Assembly: GCF_029893325.1 (NCBI RefSeq)
Contig: NZ_JARXWL010000007.1
Span: forward strand, 1-64,000
From: Enterococcus sp. PF1-24
Lineage (GTDB): Bacteria; Bacillota; Bacilli; Lactobacillales; Enterococcaceae
DNA length: 64,000 nucleotides
Direction of reading: 5' to 3'
The translations under genes were made by a program, and so were the position numbers. Below the pieces are notes generated by a model. That model did no database searches and was not told the DNA's origin. It was given only the letters and a program-made list of their open reading frames with translations. This document shows positions 47,568 through 57,477 of this stretch, one piece after another (position 1 is the stretch's first letter; each line of letters opens with the position of its first letter).

Positions 47568-48737
47568 ATGGAAAATTTCACTTATTATAACCCAGCTAAA
47601 ATTATTTTCGGAAAGGGTAGCGAAGCTCATATCGCTACCGAAATTTCACTATACGCTAAAAATGTTTTATTAGTTTATGGAGGAAATTTTATTAAAGAAC
47701 TAGGGATTTACGATGCCTTAGTTAAACAATTTGATGAAGTAAATATCACCTATTTTGAATTCAACAAAGTTATACCTAATCCACGTTTAGAACACGTGAA
47801 AGAAGCTATTACCATTTGCAAAGAAAATGAAATCAATTTCATTTTAGCAATTGGTGGCGGAAGCGCTATCGATACAGCAAAAGCGGTTGCTGTAGGTGCG
47901 TTAGACGATGGAGATGTTTGGGATTTTTACACAGGAAAACGAACACCTCAAACCGCTTTGCCAATCGGAACAGTTTTGACACTGCCTTCTTCTGGTTCCG
48001 AAATGTCAAATGCCTCAATTATTTCGAAAGACCTAGAGAAATTAGGTTTAGAACATGATTTAATCATTCCTAAATTTTCTGTATTAAATCCTGAATATAC
48101 TTTAAACCTACCAAGTTATCAAACTGCGGTGGGTATTGCGGATATTTTTTCTCATCTTTTAGAAAGATATTTTTCTGAATCAGCCTATGTTCATTTAACA
48201 GATCATTTATTAGAAGGTGCAATGAAATCGCTTTTAATCAACTCTCAATTATTGCAAAAAGATAGTCATGATTATAACTGTCGCGCAGAAATTATGTGGA
48301 GTGCCTCTGTTGCACATAACAACTTATTAGATACTGGGCGCATTTCTGATTGGGGCTCTCATCGTATTGAACATGAGATAAGTGCGCAATATAATGTTAC
48401 TCACGGGGAAGGAATGGCTATTATTTTTCCGGCATGGATGGCTTATGTAGCACAAGTAAAACCAGAGAAGCTGGCACAACTTGCTATTCGTGTTTTTAAT
48501 CGTGATGCTATTGCTTATTCCATAGAGGAACTCGCTCTATTTGCAGTTAAAGATGTCCAAAATTTCTTTTTACAATTAGGTATGAAAAAAAATCTAACTG
48601 ATTTACAAATAGATAATCGCGATTTTTCAATTATGGCGCAACGTGCAACTAAGAATGGTTCGGTGGGGCATTATATTACTTTAGATGCTGTGACAATCGA
48701 AGAAATTTTGACAATTGCTTTAGATAATCAATTTTAA
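47568..48737 (+). CDS. Iron-containing alcohol dehydrogenase (YqhD/BDH type)
   Basis: 389 residues of the group III alcohol dehydrogenases: cofactor motif GGGSAIDTAKA, LPSSGSEMSNASI, and metal ligands Asp and His in GIADIFSHLLERYF plus the later His residues of GSHRIEHEISAQ and NVTHGEGMAI. It should reduce an aldehyde with NAD(P)H. The closest use in this context is the aldehyde released by the class II aldolase (acetaldehyde, methylthioacetaldehyde or glycolaldehyde). AAGGAG precedes the ATG, and it shares the regulator's direction. Confidence 0.88.
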   Translation: MENFTYYNPAKIIFGKGSEAHIATEISLYAKNVLLVYGGNFIKELGIYDALVKQFDEVNITYFEFNKVIPNPRLEHVKEAITICKENEINFILAIGGGSAIDTAKAVAVGALDDGDVWDFYTGKRTPQTALPIGTVLTLPSSGSEMSNASIISKDLEKLGLEHDLIIPKFSVLNPEYTLNLPSYQTAVGIADIFSHLLERYFSESAYVHLTDHLLEGAMKSLLINSQLLQKDSHDYNCRAEIMWSASVAHNNLLDTGRISDWGSHRIEHEISAQYNVTHGEGMAIIFPAWMAYVAQVKPEKLAQLAIRVFNRDAIAYSIEELALFAVKDVQNFFLQLGMKKNLTDLQIDNRDFSIMAQRATKNGSVGHYITLDAVTIEEILTIALDNQF

Positions 48738-48777
48738 TGATCCTTTACTCAAATACTCTTATTTAAATCAACTATTT

Positions 48778-48834
48778 AAAGCTTAAAATAGAATTCAGAG
48801 AAATTCTTTTGAATTTTATTTTAGGCTTTTTTTA
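48778..48834 (+). terminator. Terminator after the dehydrogenase gene
   Basis: AAAGCTTAAAATAGAATTC / GAATTTTATTTTAGGCTTT with a 14-base loop, followed by a T-run. Confidence 0.8.
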
Positions 48835-48877
48835 TTTTCTAAAAAGGAATAACAGCACTTTGACTTCCCACAACTTT

Positions 48878-48906
48878 TTGCTTTCCACAAAGTAATGGGT
48901 TAGAAT
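48878..48906 (+). promoter_or_regulatory. Promoter of cls, with nearby palindrome
   Basis: TTGCTT (48878-48883), 17-base spacer, TAGAAT (48901-48906). Just downstream, ATCATTTT/AAAATGAT (48919-48936) is a perfect small palindrome that could be an operator. Confidence 0.6.
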
Positions 48907-48962
48907 AACAGTTGTATTATCATTTTGAAAAATGATTATAAGAAGAAAGAAGTTGTTCATTC

Positions 48963-50423
48963 GTGCGCATTTTTGAAATTACCATTATTGTTATTCTTTT
49001 CATCAATACGGTTTCGGCAATCATTACTGTTTTCCGCAAACCTCGTAGCATTGCCAGCGTTTTGGCCTGGCTACTTACCTTAACTTTTTTACCTGGTGTT
49101 GGCTTTATTTTATACGCCTTCTGCGGTCGAGGATTGTCAAAAGAAAAATATCTCTTCCGTAACACCCCTGAAGAACAAAAAGACTTAAAAGTTGTTCACA
49201 AAAAAATCTACGCCGACAACCAATTGGTTCCAGACGCAAATATTAGTGGCGAAGATTTAAATATTCAAGCTTTGATTCATTACTTCAGCAATATGGATGG
49301 TTCGCCTTTAAGCAAACGGAATCAAGTGCAATTATTTACTGACGGTACCGAGAAATTCGAAGCACTTTTTGAAGATATTCGCCAAGCAAAAGAAACCGTT
49401 CATGTCGAGTATTACGCTTTTTTTAATGATAAAATCGGTAATCGCTTTTTAGATTTATTAGTAGAACGGGCACAAGCTGGCTTAGAAGTACGATTGGTTT
49501 ATGATCCTTGGGGCGCCAACTCAAAAGCTAACTGGTTTAAAAAGTTAACTGATGCCGGCGGCGAAGTGCAATCTTTCATTACTGCTCGCAATTTAATTTT
49601 AGAAACTCGTTTAAATTATCACTTGCACCGTAAAATTGTGGTTTTAGATGGTAAAATCGGTTGGACCGGTGGCTTTAACGTTGGCGATCAATATTTAGAA
49701 ACGACAGAAAAATTTGGCTATTGGCGCGATACGCATTTACGGATTGAAGGAACCGGTGCCTTAGGTCTGCAGCAAATTTTCTTAATGGACTGGAACGCCT
49801 CTGTGCAAGATCCTGCTAAAAAACTCACTTATCAGGAGCATTTTTTCCCAGAGCCTGATGTAACACTTGTTGGCAATACCAATTTGCAAGTTGTTTCTGA
49901 CGGTCCTGATTCTTCTTTCGACATAATTAAAGGCGGATTTATCCGGATGATTTTAGCTGCCAAAAAATCAGTTTGGATTCAAACACCATACTTTATTCCT
50001 GACGACAGTATGGTTAACGCCTTGCTAATTGCGGCGCATTCAGGAATTGATGTCCGGATTATGATTCCTTGTATGCCCGATCATCCTTTTATTTATCGCG
50101 CTACTCAATATAACGCTAATGATTTTCATCGTCGCGGCTTGAAAATTTATACTTATGACAAAGGCTTCCTTCACGCTAAAACCATGGTAATTGACGGTGA
50201 AATTTGTACTGTCGGCTCTACCAACCAAGATACTCGTAGCTACTCACTAAATTTTGAAGATAACGTCTTTATTTACGATTCTAAAATTTCCGAACAACTA
50301 ATGGAGTTATTCTTGAAAGATTGTAAAAATTCAACATTATTGACTGATGAAATGATTAAAAACCAATCGTTTTGGTTACGATTTAAACAAAATTTTTCAA
50401 GATTATTATCTCCAATTTTGTAG
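48963..50423 (+). CDS. cls: Cardiolipin synthase
   Basis: Joins two phosphatidylglycerol molecules into cardiolipin in the membrane. 486 residues: two N-terminal helices (to about residue 58), then two phospholipase D domains, each with an HKD motif, HRKIVVLD and HAKTMVID, in order. Length and layout are standard. The start is a GTG at 48963, preceded by an A/G-rich stretch. In enterococci, cls mutations are linked to daptomycin resistance; nothing in this copy suggests such a change. Confidence 0.95.
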   Translation: MRIFEITIIVILFINTVSAIITVFRKPRSIASVLAWLLTLTFLPGVGFILYAFCGRGLSKEKYLFRNTPEEQKDLKVVHKKIYADNQLVPDANISGEDLNIQALIHYFSNMDGSPLSKRNQVQLFTDGTEKFEALFEDIRQAKETVHVEYYAFFNDKIGNRFLDLLVERAQAGLEVRLVYDPWGANSKANWFKKLTDAGGEVQSFITARNLILETRLNYHLHRKIVVLDGKIGWTGGFNVGDQYLETTEKFGYWRDTHLRIEGTGALGLQQIFLMDWNASVQDPAKKLTYQEHFFPEPDVTLVGNTNLQVVSDGPDSSFDIIKGGFIRMILAAKKSVWIQTPYFIPDDSMVNALLIAAHSGIDVRIMIPCMPDHPFIYRATQYNANDFHRRGLKIYTYDKGFLHAKTMVIDGEICTVGSTNQDTRSYSLNFEDNVFIYDSKISEQLMELFLKDCKNSTLLTDEMIKNQSFWLRFKQNFSRLLSPIL

Positions 50424-50431
50424 GAAAGAAC

Positions 50432-50478
50432 AAAGCAGTTACAAATGATGAACTTATTTCATCATTTGTAACTGCTTT
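50432..50478. terminator. Bidirectional terminator between cls and the DUF624 gene
   Basis: AAAGCAGTTACAAATGATGA / TCATCATTTGTAACTGCTTT, a perfect 21-bp stem with a 5-base loop; it ends both converging units. Confidence 0.92.
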
Positions 50479-50483
50479 TATTA

Positions 50484-51146
50484 TTATTGAGTTATTTGAT
50501 GTAATTTCGAAGCATTTAAATAAATAATTCCAAATAAAATTGTTGGAGTAATCACAAAGCCAAATTGGGGTTTTAAAATCATCAATCCATAAATTGCTCC
50601 TAATAAAGCCATATTCAATAAACTTACGTACCACTTTTTCACTGCATAATAGAAAGCTAAACCTATAACTTTTTTACTTGAACTTTGTGGATTCCTTACT
50701 TGAAAATAGCAACTATTGATACTCACGATTAAAGCCAAACAAGCTATTATAATGAAAAATGGTAAAACCCACCGTCCCCATGAGTAATTCAAAAAGAAAA
50801 GACTATCTACTACCCCAATCATTATTCCTAGTATGCCAATCAGCCAATAGAAAAAACCTTTTTTCCAAAATTGACGATAAGCTCTAAAGAAAAAACGAAC
50901 CGGTTCCACATCGCCGTTTGCTTTAAACTCATTAATTACAGCAAATAAGGAAATTATTCCTGGTCCAAAAGATATTAACGCCAATAAAAACCAAACTATA
51001 TTTCTAGCATCAATAGCCAAACAAGCAACTACTAAAAAGAAAGGAAAAGTAACGATTAGTAATGATAAATTCCCCATCAAAATAATATAGGCCCAACGAA
51101 AAATTTTCATATAAATATTATTTTCAAAAGTTGGTTTACTAAACAT
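50484..51146 (-). CDS. DUF624 membrane protein (YesL type)
   Basis: 220 residues with five or six helices. YesL-like proteins are encoded beside ABC importers for plant or animal polysaccharide fragments; their role is unknown. It is the last gene of the uptake operon. Its last ~26 codons are highly similar at DNA level to the truncated gene at 63918, so the locus carries two relatives. Confidence 0.85.
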   Translation of the reverse strand: MFSKPTFENNIYMKIFRWAYIILMGNLSLLIVTFPFFLVVACLAIDARNIVWFLLALISFGPGIISLFAVINEFKANGDVEPVRFFFRAYRQFWKKGFFYWLIGILGIMIGVVDSLFFLNYSWGRWVLPFFIIIACLALIVSINSCYFQVRNPQSSSKKVIGLAFYYAVKKWYVSLLNMALLGAIYGLMILKPQFGFVITPTILFGIIYLNASKLHQITQ

Positions 51147-51178
51147 TTCTTTTCCTCCCTCATCTCATCATTATATAG

Positions 51179-52048
51179 TTAGTTTTTCATTCCTGAAGTA
51201 GCAATTCCTTCAACAAAATACTTCTGCATTGCAATAAAGACAATTGCAACAGGTAAAATGGAGACAACAGAAGCTGCCATAATTAAAGCATACTCTGCAT
51301 CGAATAAACCTACAAACATTTTCAACCCTAACTGAATCGTTTTATTTTCAGTTGAAGATAGATAAATAAACGGTCCCATATAGTCATTCCACGTATTTAC
51401 AAAAGTAATAATCGTTAAACTTGCCAAGGCTGGCTTAGTTAGTGGTAAGATAATTTTGCGATAAATTCCCCATTCCGTCAAGCCATCAATTCGGGCACTT
51501 TCACATAAAGAATCAGGAATACTACTATAGTATTGTTTTAATAAAAATACACCAAAAGCACTAAAGGATTGCAACAGCACCAATGACCATAAAGTGTCTG
51601 TCAAACCTAACTGGCGCATCATAATAAATTGCGGAATCATATATGATTGCCAAGGAATAGCAATGGTTCCAATGTACGCTAAAAATAGCACATCGCGCCC
51701 TTTAAAATTCATTTTAGAGAAACCATAAGCCGCAAAACTTGAAGTGAATAGTTGGATTAAAGTAATTATTACACTTAAAAATCCAGTGTTTTTAAAAAAG
51801 GTTAATAACGGAATTCTCTCCCAAATAACTGAGTAGTTTTCAGGATGCCAAGTTTTAGGAATCCACTGCAACGGAATGCTGAAAACATCATTATTCGTTT
51901 TAAACGAAGCTGACAGCATCCAGATAAATGGAACTAAAGTCACAAGGCTTAACAGAATCAAAATAGCTATTAAAAAAATTGTTCCTACAGATAACTTTTC
52001 TTTATTAGCTTTTGATTTTTTCTTTACTACTGTACTTACCTCCATCAT
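51179..52048 (-). CDS. ABC sugar transporter permease (MalG/LplC type)
   Basis: 289 residues with six helices and the inner-membrane component signature (CESARIDGLTEWGIYRKIILPLTKP, the EAA motif). It forms the channel with the next-upstream permease. AGGTGAGAA precedes the ATG. The ATPase is not encoded here; a shared MsmX-type ATPase elsewhere is likely. Confidence 0.92.
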   Translation of the reverse strand: MMEVSTVVKKKSKANKEKLSVGTIFLIAILILLSLVTLVPFIWMLSASFKTNNDVFSIPLQWIPKTWHPENYSVIWERIPLLTFFKNTGFLSVIITLIQLFTSSFAAYGFSKMNFKGRDVLFLAYIGTIAIPWQSYMIPQFIMMRQLGLTDTLWSLVLLQSFSAFGVFLLKQYYSSIPDSLCESARIDGLTEWGIYRKIILPLTKPALASLTIITFVNTWNDYMGPFIYLSSTENKTIQLGLKMFVGLFDAEYALIMAASVVSILPVAIVFIAMQKYFVEGIATSGMKN

Positions 52049-52055
52049 TTCTCAC

Positions 52056-52958
52056 CTAAACTCTTTCTTGAATTTGATTCCATTTAAATTGAATGACTGT
52101 AATTGTCAACACAATAATAAATAAAACCATCGCAATCGCCGAAGCATAACCAAAATTAAATTTAACGAAAGCTTCATTATAAATCTGATACACCAATACA
52201 TTTGTTGCTCTACCTGGCCCACCAGCCGTCATCACCTGCACCAAATCAAAAATTTTGAAACAGTTAATGACTAACATAATTGTTACAAAAAATGTTGTTG
52301 AACGTAACGATGGTAAAGTTACATTTGCAAATTGTTTCCATTTATTTGCGCCATCCATCGAAGCCGCCTCATATAATTCTCTTGGAATTCCTTGTAAACC
52401 AGCTAAATATAGAATCATATAATAACCCATCCCACGCCAGACACTAACAATTACAATCGCTGTTAATGCCCAGTCAGAACTAGAGGTCCAACCAGGAGGA
52501 TTTTCAATAAATAGTTTCAAAAATTGATTAATCGGTCCCATTGTCGGATGAAATAACATATTCCATACCACCGCAATCGCCACTAAAGACGTTACATAGG
52601 GGAAGAAAAATGCTGTTCGGAAAAATTTCATTCCCCGAATTTTTTTATTTAATAAAATTGCTAAACCTAACGAACAAATCAAAGTTAACGGAACAACCCC
52701 AATTGTGTATAAAAAAGTATTTTTTAAAGAAATCCAAAAAGTTTCATCTTGAAGCATCTTAGCAAAATTTTTCAAGCCTACAAATTCTGGAGTAGAAAAA
52801 GAATCCCATGACATAAAAGCTAAAACCAGTGAAAAAGCTACTGGAATTAATGTAAAAACAAAAAATCCTAAAAAATTGGGTAAGATAAATGTATAAGCCA
52901 TTAACGTATTTTTACGTCGTAAGTTTTTGTTACCTTTTTTCGCTACAGTCATTGCCAT
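52056..52958 (-). CDS. ABC sugar transporter permease (MalF/LplB type)
   Basis: 300 residues, six helices, EAA motif in ELYEAASMDGANKWKQFANVTLPSL. Partner of the permease at 51179. It lies after the stem-loop that follows the binding-protein gene. Confidence 0.92.
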   Translation of the reverse strand: MAMTVAKKGNKNLRRKNTLMAYTFILPNFLGFFVFTLIPVAFSLVLAFMSWDSFSTPEFVGLKNFAKMLQDETFWISLKNTFLYTIGVVPLTLICSLGLAILLNKKIRGMKFFRTAFFFPYVTSLVAIAVVWNMLFHPTMGPINQFLKLFIENPPGWTSSSDWALTAIVIVSVWRGMGYYMILYLAGLQGIPRELYEAASMDGANKWKQFANVTLPSLRSTTFFVTIMLVINCFKIFDLVQVMTAGGPGRATNVLVYQIYNEAFVKFNFGYASAIAMVLFIIVLTITVIQFKWNQIQERV

Positions 52959-53034
52959 ATAACTACTGTTATACCCTCATACTATTATTATAAATTAAGC
53001 AGGGATTAACAGATTCCTCCTCTCTTTACTAAGA

Positions 53035-53072
53035 AAAGGTTGGTCACCGAGTCTCCTAATGAACCAACCTTT
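53035..53072 (-). promoter_or_regulatory. Stem-loop between binding protein and permease genes
   Basis: AAAGGTTGGT / ACCAACCTTT with an 18-base loop. Similar structures in import operons give more binding protein than permease by protecting the upstream message or by partial termination. Confidence 0.6.
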
Positions 53073-53143
53073 CTCCTCAGAGCATTTTAAACAAAAAGCA
53101 TCTAGTCATTTCATCAAATCTATTGCTTACTTATTAATACCAT

Positions 53144-54418
53144 TTATTCAGCTTCAGATTTAACGCGTTTTTCCATATTAGCAATACCATCTTTAGGCTC
53201 TTCATCACCTACCATGATTAGTTCATGTTCTTCTTGTAAAATCTTATCAATAGCAGGACCATTTTTATCGATTGGAAATTCTAAAATAATGTTGTCTGGA
53301 TTAAAAGCTTTTTGAGAAACTTCATCATTTGGCATACCTTCTTTAGCAAAGTACATACTGTTAATCTCTTCAGTTTTATAAGATGGTACTACACCTGCTT
53401 CAGCTAAAATTTTTGCTCCTTCTTCACCAGAACAAAAATCTAAGAATTTTTGTGCAAGTTCTTGTTTCTTAGAATTTTTATTAATTGCGAAAGCTGTTGG
53501 TGAACCAAAAGTAGTAATTTCTTTACCTTTTTCCAACTGAGGAATTTGTGTGATTCCCCACTCTACATCAGTATTTCCTGCTTCTTTTTGAGAGAAAATC
53601 CCTCCCATATACCATGTTCCCATATACATCATACCGGCTTTAGAGTTTTCAAATTGTGATTGATAAGTCACTTTTGTTGATTTCGCAGTTCCAAAATCCA
53701 TTTGTGATTTATCAGCTTGCATTCTTAATGCTCGTTCATAGTAGTCTTCCATAAAATCATAACTAGGTTCAATTAAATTAGAACTATTTTGGGCAGCTGC
53801 AATTGCTTGAGTAGTTGAACGCCAAGTGTGTTGATACACACCATAAACTTGTTCATCAGGGTTAGATAATGTTTTAGCGATTTCTTCGTATTCATCCCAA
53901 GTTAGATTATCTGGATAATCAAGTCCTGCATCATCAAACATTTTTTTATTGTAATAAAGTACCCAAAAATCTGTACGATATGGTTGGGCATAAGATTTAT
54001 CATCAATTTCGTACATTTCATAGCTTTCTTTAGCAGGATCAATTTCTAACTCTCCAATATGGTCTGTTAAATCTACCAATTGGTCTCTTAAAGCATAATT
54101 TGAATAAGAAAGCAAATTCTTCATTGTTAAAACGTCTGTTGTATCACCTGAAGATAACATAGTTGTTAGTTTCGTATCATAATCATCAGAAGCAATATCG
54201 ACAGGCTCTATTTTAACACCAGGATTTGCTTCTTCAAAAGCGCGGAATAGTTTTTCAAATTCAGGAGTCGTATCATAATTCCAAGTTGTTACTGTCAAAG
54301 TTGTATCTTTTCCTTCGCCCGCAGCATCTTCTTTATTTTCTTTTCCTCCACCACAGCCAGTTGTTGCAAGTGTTGCCGCTAAAAATGTAATCGCCAAGCT
54401 TTTTTTCCATAATTTCAT
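53144..54418 (-). CDS. Extracellular sugar-binding lipoprotein of the ABC importer
   Basis: 424 residues with a lipoprotein signal (ATTGC, Cys22 as the lipid-modified residue) and a family 1 solute-binding fold (TTWNYDTTPEFEKLFRAFEEA). It should bind an oligosaccharide outside the membrane. Neighbouring lyase and GH88 genes suggest a uronic-acid-containing ligand. Confidence 0.92.
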   Translation of the reverse strand: MKLWKKSLAITFLAATLATTGCGGGKENKEDAAGEGKDTTLTVTTWNYDTTPEFEKLFRAFEEANPGVKIEPVDIASDDYDTKLTTMLSSGDTTDVLTMKNLLSYSNYALRDQLVDLTDHIGELEIDPAKESYEMYEIDDKSYAQPYRTDFWVLYYNKKMFDDAGLDYPDNLTWDEYEEIAKTLSNPDEQVYGVYQHTWRSTTQAIAAAQNSSNLIEPSYDFMEDYYERALRMQADKSQMDFGTAKSTKVTYQSQFENSKAGMMYMGTWYMGGIFSQKEAGNTDVEWGITQIPQLEKGKEITTFGSPTAFAINKNSKKQELAQKFLDFCSGEEGAKILAEAGVVPSYKTEEINSMYFAKEGMPNDEVSQKAFNPDNIILEFPIDKNGPAIDKILQEEHELIMVGDEEPKDGIANMEKRVKSEAE

Positions 54419-54468
54419 TTCGAGTACCTCCTATAATAAATTATCTCCAAGGGCTCCCCCTTAAATCC

Positions 54469-55611
54469 TTACCAATAACGATACCAAGTCATAGTTAATC
54501 GCGTCAGCGCCTCAACATAATAATAATCGCCCCATGACATGCATTCCTTTACGCCTTTATTCGAATTTTTATCATAAACACCTTCTAGCAATATGCCATT
54601 TGATTGTGGTGTATTCTTTGTTGTATAACCTTTACTTAGAGCAGCCATAATTTCTAACGCCACTGCTTCATAGCGTAAATGATCTCTATCTGATAATGGT
54701 AGTTGTCGTGATAACTCTAACAATCCGCAAGCGGCTATAGCTGCTGCAGAACTATCGCGTTCTTGACCACTTCCATCATTAAAAATCAAATCCCAATAGC
54801 AAATCTTATCTGCTGGTAATTTACTAATAAAATAGTCAGCTAATTTTTTTGCTGTATCAATAAAACTTTTATCACCAGTGTGCAGATAACTTAAAGTAAA
54901 CCCATAAATCCCCCACGCTTGTCCTCTAGCCCAGCAAGATTCATCAGAATAACCTTGTGCTGTTTTACCACCGATTGCAGCCCCAGTTTCAGTATCAAAG
55001 AAATACGTATGATAGGTTGTAAAATTCGGGCGAACAATATATTTTTGGGTTTGTTTTGCGTGAGCATAAGCAGCTAATTGATATTTTTCATCCCCAGTTA
55101 CTTGAGAAGCAAAATACAATAATGGTAGATTCATTAAACAATCAATAATCATTCGACCACGTTCAGCAGGATCATCTAAATTTCCCCATGCTTGAATAAT
55201 TTGCGCTTTTTCACTATATCTTGTCATTAACAAATCAGCAGCTTGTATTGCCATTTTTTTTGAAGATTCATTTTTATTAACATAGTAGTCAGCGATTGCA
55301 GATAAAACATATAAAAAGCCAATATCATGAGTCTCCAATTCTATCTTTTTATCTAAACGATTTTGAAAACTTTCCATTTGCATTTTTATGGTTTCATCAA
55401 AAGCTGTTGAGTCAGTTAGTTCCTTCGCTAAAAATAGCATGCCTACCCAAAAACTCGCTGTCCAATCAACATTCTTTTCAGGTTGATAAACTAAATTTTC
55501 GCTAGCAGCCGGAATTACCATTGTTTTGAAGACCTTTTGATTCTCACTAATTTTTTCTAAAACAAAATCCACTTCTGATTTCAACCAAATCATTTCTTTT
55601 TCATCTGACAT
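54469..55611 (-). CDS. GH88 unsaturated glucuronyl hydrolase
   Basis: Hydrolyses the unsaturated uronic acid left at the non-reducing end by polysaccharide lyases. 380 residues, (alpha/alpha)6 barrel; conserved Asp96 in ETHDIGFL and Asp157 in MIIDCLMNLPLL, plus WARGQAWGIYGF. No signal peptide, so it acts inside the cell on imported lyase products. GH105 (YesR) is the nearest alternative, but ETHD and IIDxxMNLP fit GH88. Confidence 0.9.
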   Translation of the reverse strand: MSDEKEMIWLKSEVDFVLEKISENQKVFKTMVIPAASENLVYQPEKNVDWTASFWVGMLFLAKELTDSTAFDETIKMQMESFQNRLDKKIELETHDIGFLYVLSAIADYYVNKNESSKKMAIQAADLLMTRYSEKAQIIQAWGNLDDPAERGRMIIDCLMNLPLLYFASQVTGDEKYQLAAYAHAKQTQKYIVRPNFTTYHTYFFDTETGAAIGGKTAQGYSDESCWARGQAWGIYGFTLSYLHTGDKSFIDTAKKLADYFISKLPADKICYWDLIFNDGSGQERDSSAAAIAACGLLELSRQLPLSDRDHLRYEAVALEIMAALSKGYTTKNTPQSNGILLEGVYDKNSNKGVKECMSWGDYYYVEALTRLTMTWYRYW

Positions 55612-55647
55612 GTTTTCTCTCCTTGCAAAAGCTAAAAATTATGCTTA

Positions 55648-57474
55648 CTAATTATTTTGTGTATACCTGATTTCCATTTCCGTTTGACCTTGTTCTACCA
55701 CAATCGAATTTTCTTTCACACACACCTCTGGTATTTCAACTTTTTCATGAGGTAATTGCCCACCAACTAAACTCACCAATTGATGATTACCTACAGAGAG
55801 CTTTGCCTTGACATAAGGTAATACTGTAAGAGGATAGAATAAATTCGTATTCGGCTCAGTCCTTACAATTTCCGCTTCTTGATAGCCTTTAATCCCGATA
55901 GCATGACTTGTTCCGATTGAACTTTCATAACAAGCTATTAGATTTTCAACTTGTTCATTATTTTTTTCTTTCGGAACTGAAAAACCACCATCATAAACAA
56001 ACAATTCTCGCTGATTTTGAATTTCATGAACTCGCAAATGCCAACCAGCATTTAGCGGAATAATTGTTGATTTGATTTCAACATCTTGCCAAGGCTGCCA
56101 TTGATGAATGATTCGGTCTTCTAAAAACTCATAAGCCGTATCCAGCCCTTTGGTACGAAAATAGTGATCATCTTCTGACAAAGCCAAACAGCTATCAAAA
56201 GCTCCTTCATAATATAAATAATTACTTTTTGGCACGCTAAACCCAAAACGCGTGGAATAAACAAACTTACTATATTTCCCACTAGCATGATTTTGTTGAT
56301 TGACAAACTGTCCTGCTGGAAAAGCTTGCAAGTGAGTCAAATCTTCATTAAATAAATAATAATTTTTACTTTCAGGCAATGACAGCTGACGCTTTTCAAT
56401 GTTCAACGGAGTTGCCTCTGCTTGCCAGTAAGGATGATCTTCTGGAACTGCCAATAAAAGAAAACTCTTAAATGACCAATACGGTGAACCTGGCGCATTA
56501 TAGCCTTCAGCGAACACTAAATTCTGATAATGGTAACCAACCGACAATAAATCATCTGTTGTCAAAATCTCTTGTTGCATCCAATTTTGCATATTTCTAC
56601 TAAATAAACCTTTGATTTCACTCCAAGGAAGAGCTTCAACATCGGCAAATACTAATGCGCTAAAGAAAGAGCATTGTGCAAAACGATAAGTTAAACTTCT
56701 TCCAAAAGGCAATGCTTCGCCTGAAGCATCAAACCAATATTTAAAAGTTTGTGCAAACTCAATTGCTCGCTGTTTCATTACCGTAGTCCGTTCAGAATCT
56801 TCTTCCTCCATAAAACGGCAATAAACTAAGCTATAATAATGAATAGCAAAAGAAATGTAGTAATCAAATTGTGTTTCTTGTCCGTCAAAATACCAGCCTT
56901 TCCCAACGTAAAAAGAATCCATCAAATCCAAATCCGCTTGCAATATTTCTTCTGAATAAGACATCTGCATTTTTTTCATCGCTACATTTACTAAAATTCT
57001 AAAAAAGTGCCAATTATTTCTCGGAATTGTGTGATCATTTACTTGGATTAACCAAGCATGTAAATTCTGTTGTTGTTCCTTTGATAATAAATCCCAAACT
57101 TTTTCTTTATTCAATAAAAGCGTAGTACTTAAGGAAGCCATTTCAACTATCAATTGATCGAAATCTTGAACCTCTCCCCAATAATCAGGATGTTTCGGAT
57201 CTGTTCCAGCAATAATTCCGGCTAAAAAGGTATTTAAAAAACTACTATCCCCCTGTGTCAAATAAGGAGCATACCCCCAAAGTGGTCGCATAAACGCCTC
57301 TACTTCTCTAGTTTCCTCGTTATATACGGTTCCATGGCTGCCTAGTTTTAAATGCCCCAAACGATCTTTTTCAAAAAAAGGTTTTAACGGAGCAAATAAA
57401 TCGCTAAAACCTTGGCTCACTTCTTTTTTGGAAGAAAAAGTATTTTTTCGCAATCTTTTTAATATCGTAGTCAT
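55648..57474 (-). CDS. DUF2264 family protein, probable glycoside hydrolase
   Basis: 608 residues with no signal peptide. The N-terminal ~400 residues form the helical DUF2264 domain (MRPLWGYAPYL, IPRNNWHFFRILVNV), the C-terminal part is beta-rich. I recall this family being linked to CAZy GH154 beta-glucuronidases, which fits the GH88 and lyase neighbours, but I cannot confirm it from sequence. It lies between the GH88 and small lipoprotein genes with tight spacing. Confidence 0.8.
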   Translation of the reverse strand: MTTILKRLRKNTFSSKKEVSQGFSDLFAPLKPFFEKDRLGHLKLGSHGTVYNEETREVEAFMRPLWGYAPYLTQGDSSFLNTFLAGIIAGTDPKHPDYWGEVQDFDQLIVEMASLSTTLLLNKEKVWDLLSKEQQQNLHAWLIQVNDHTIPRNNWHFFRILVNVAMKKMQMSYSEEILQADLDLMDSFYVGKGWYFDGQETQFDYYISFAIHYYSLVYCRFMEEEDSERTTVMKQRAIEFAQTFKYWFDASGEALPFGRSLTYRFAQCSFFSALVFADVEALPWSEIKGLFSRNMQNWMQQEILTTDDLLSVGYHYQNLVFAEGYNAPGSPYWSFKSFLLLAVPEDHPYWQAEATPLNIEKRQLSLPESKNYYLFNEDLTHLQAFPAGQFVNQQNHASGKYSKFVYSTRFGFSVPKSNYLYYEGAFDSCLALSEDDHYFRTKGLDTAYEFLEDRIIHQWQPWQDVEIKSTIIPLNAGWHLRVHEIQNQRELFVYDGGFSVPKEKNNEQVENLIACYESSIGTSHAIGIKGYQEAEIVRTEPNTNLFYPLTVLPYVKAKLSVGNHQLVSLVGGQLPHEKVEIPEVCVKENSIVVEQGQTEMEIRYTQNN

Positions 57475-57477
57475 TAT

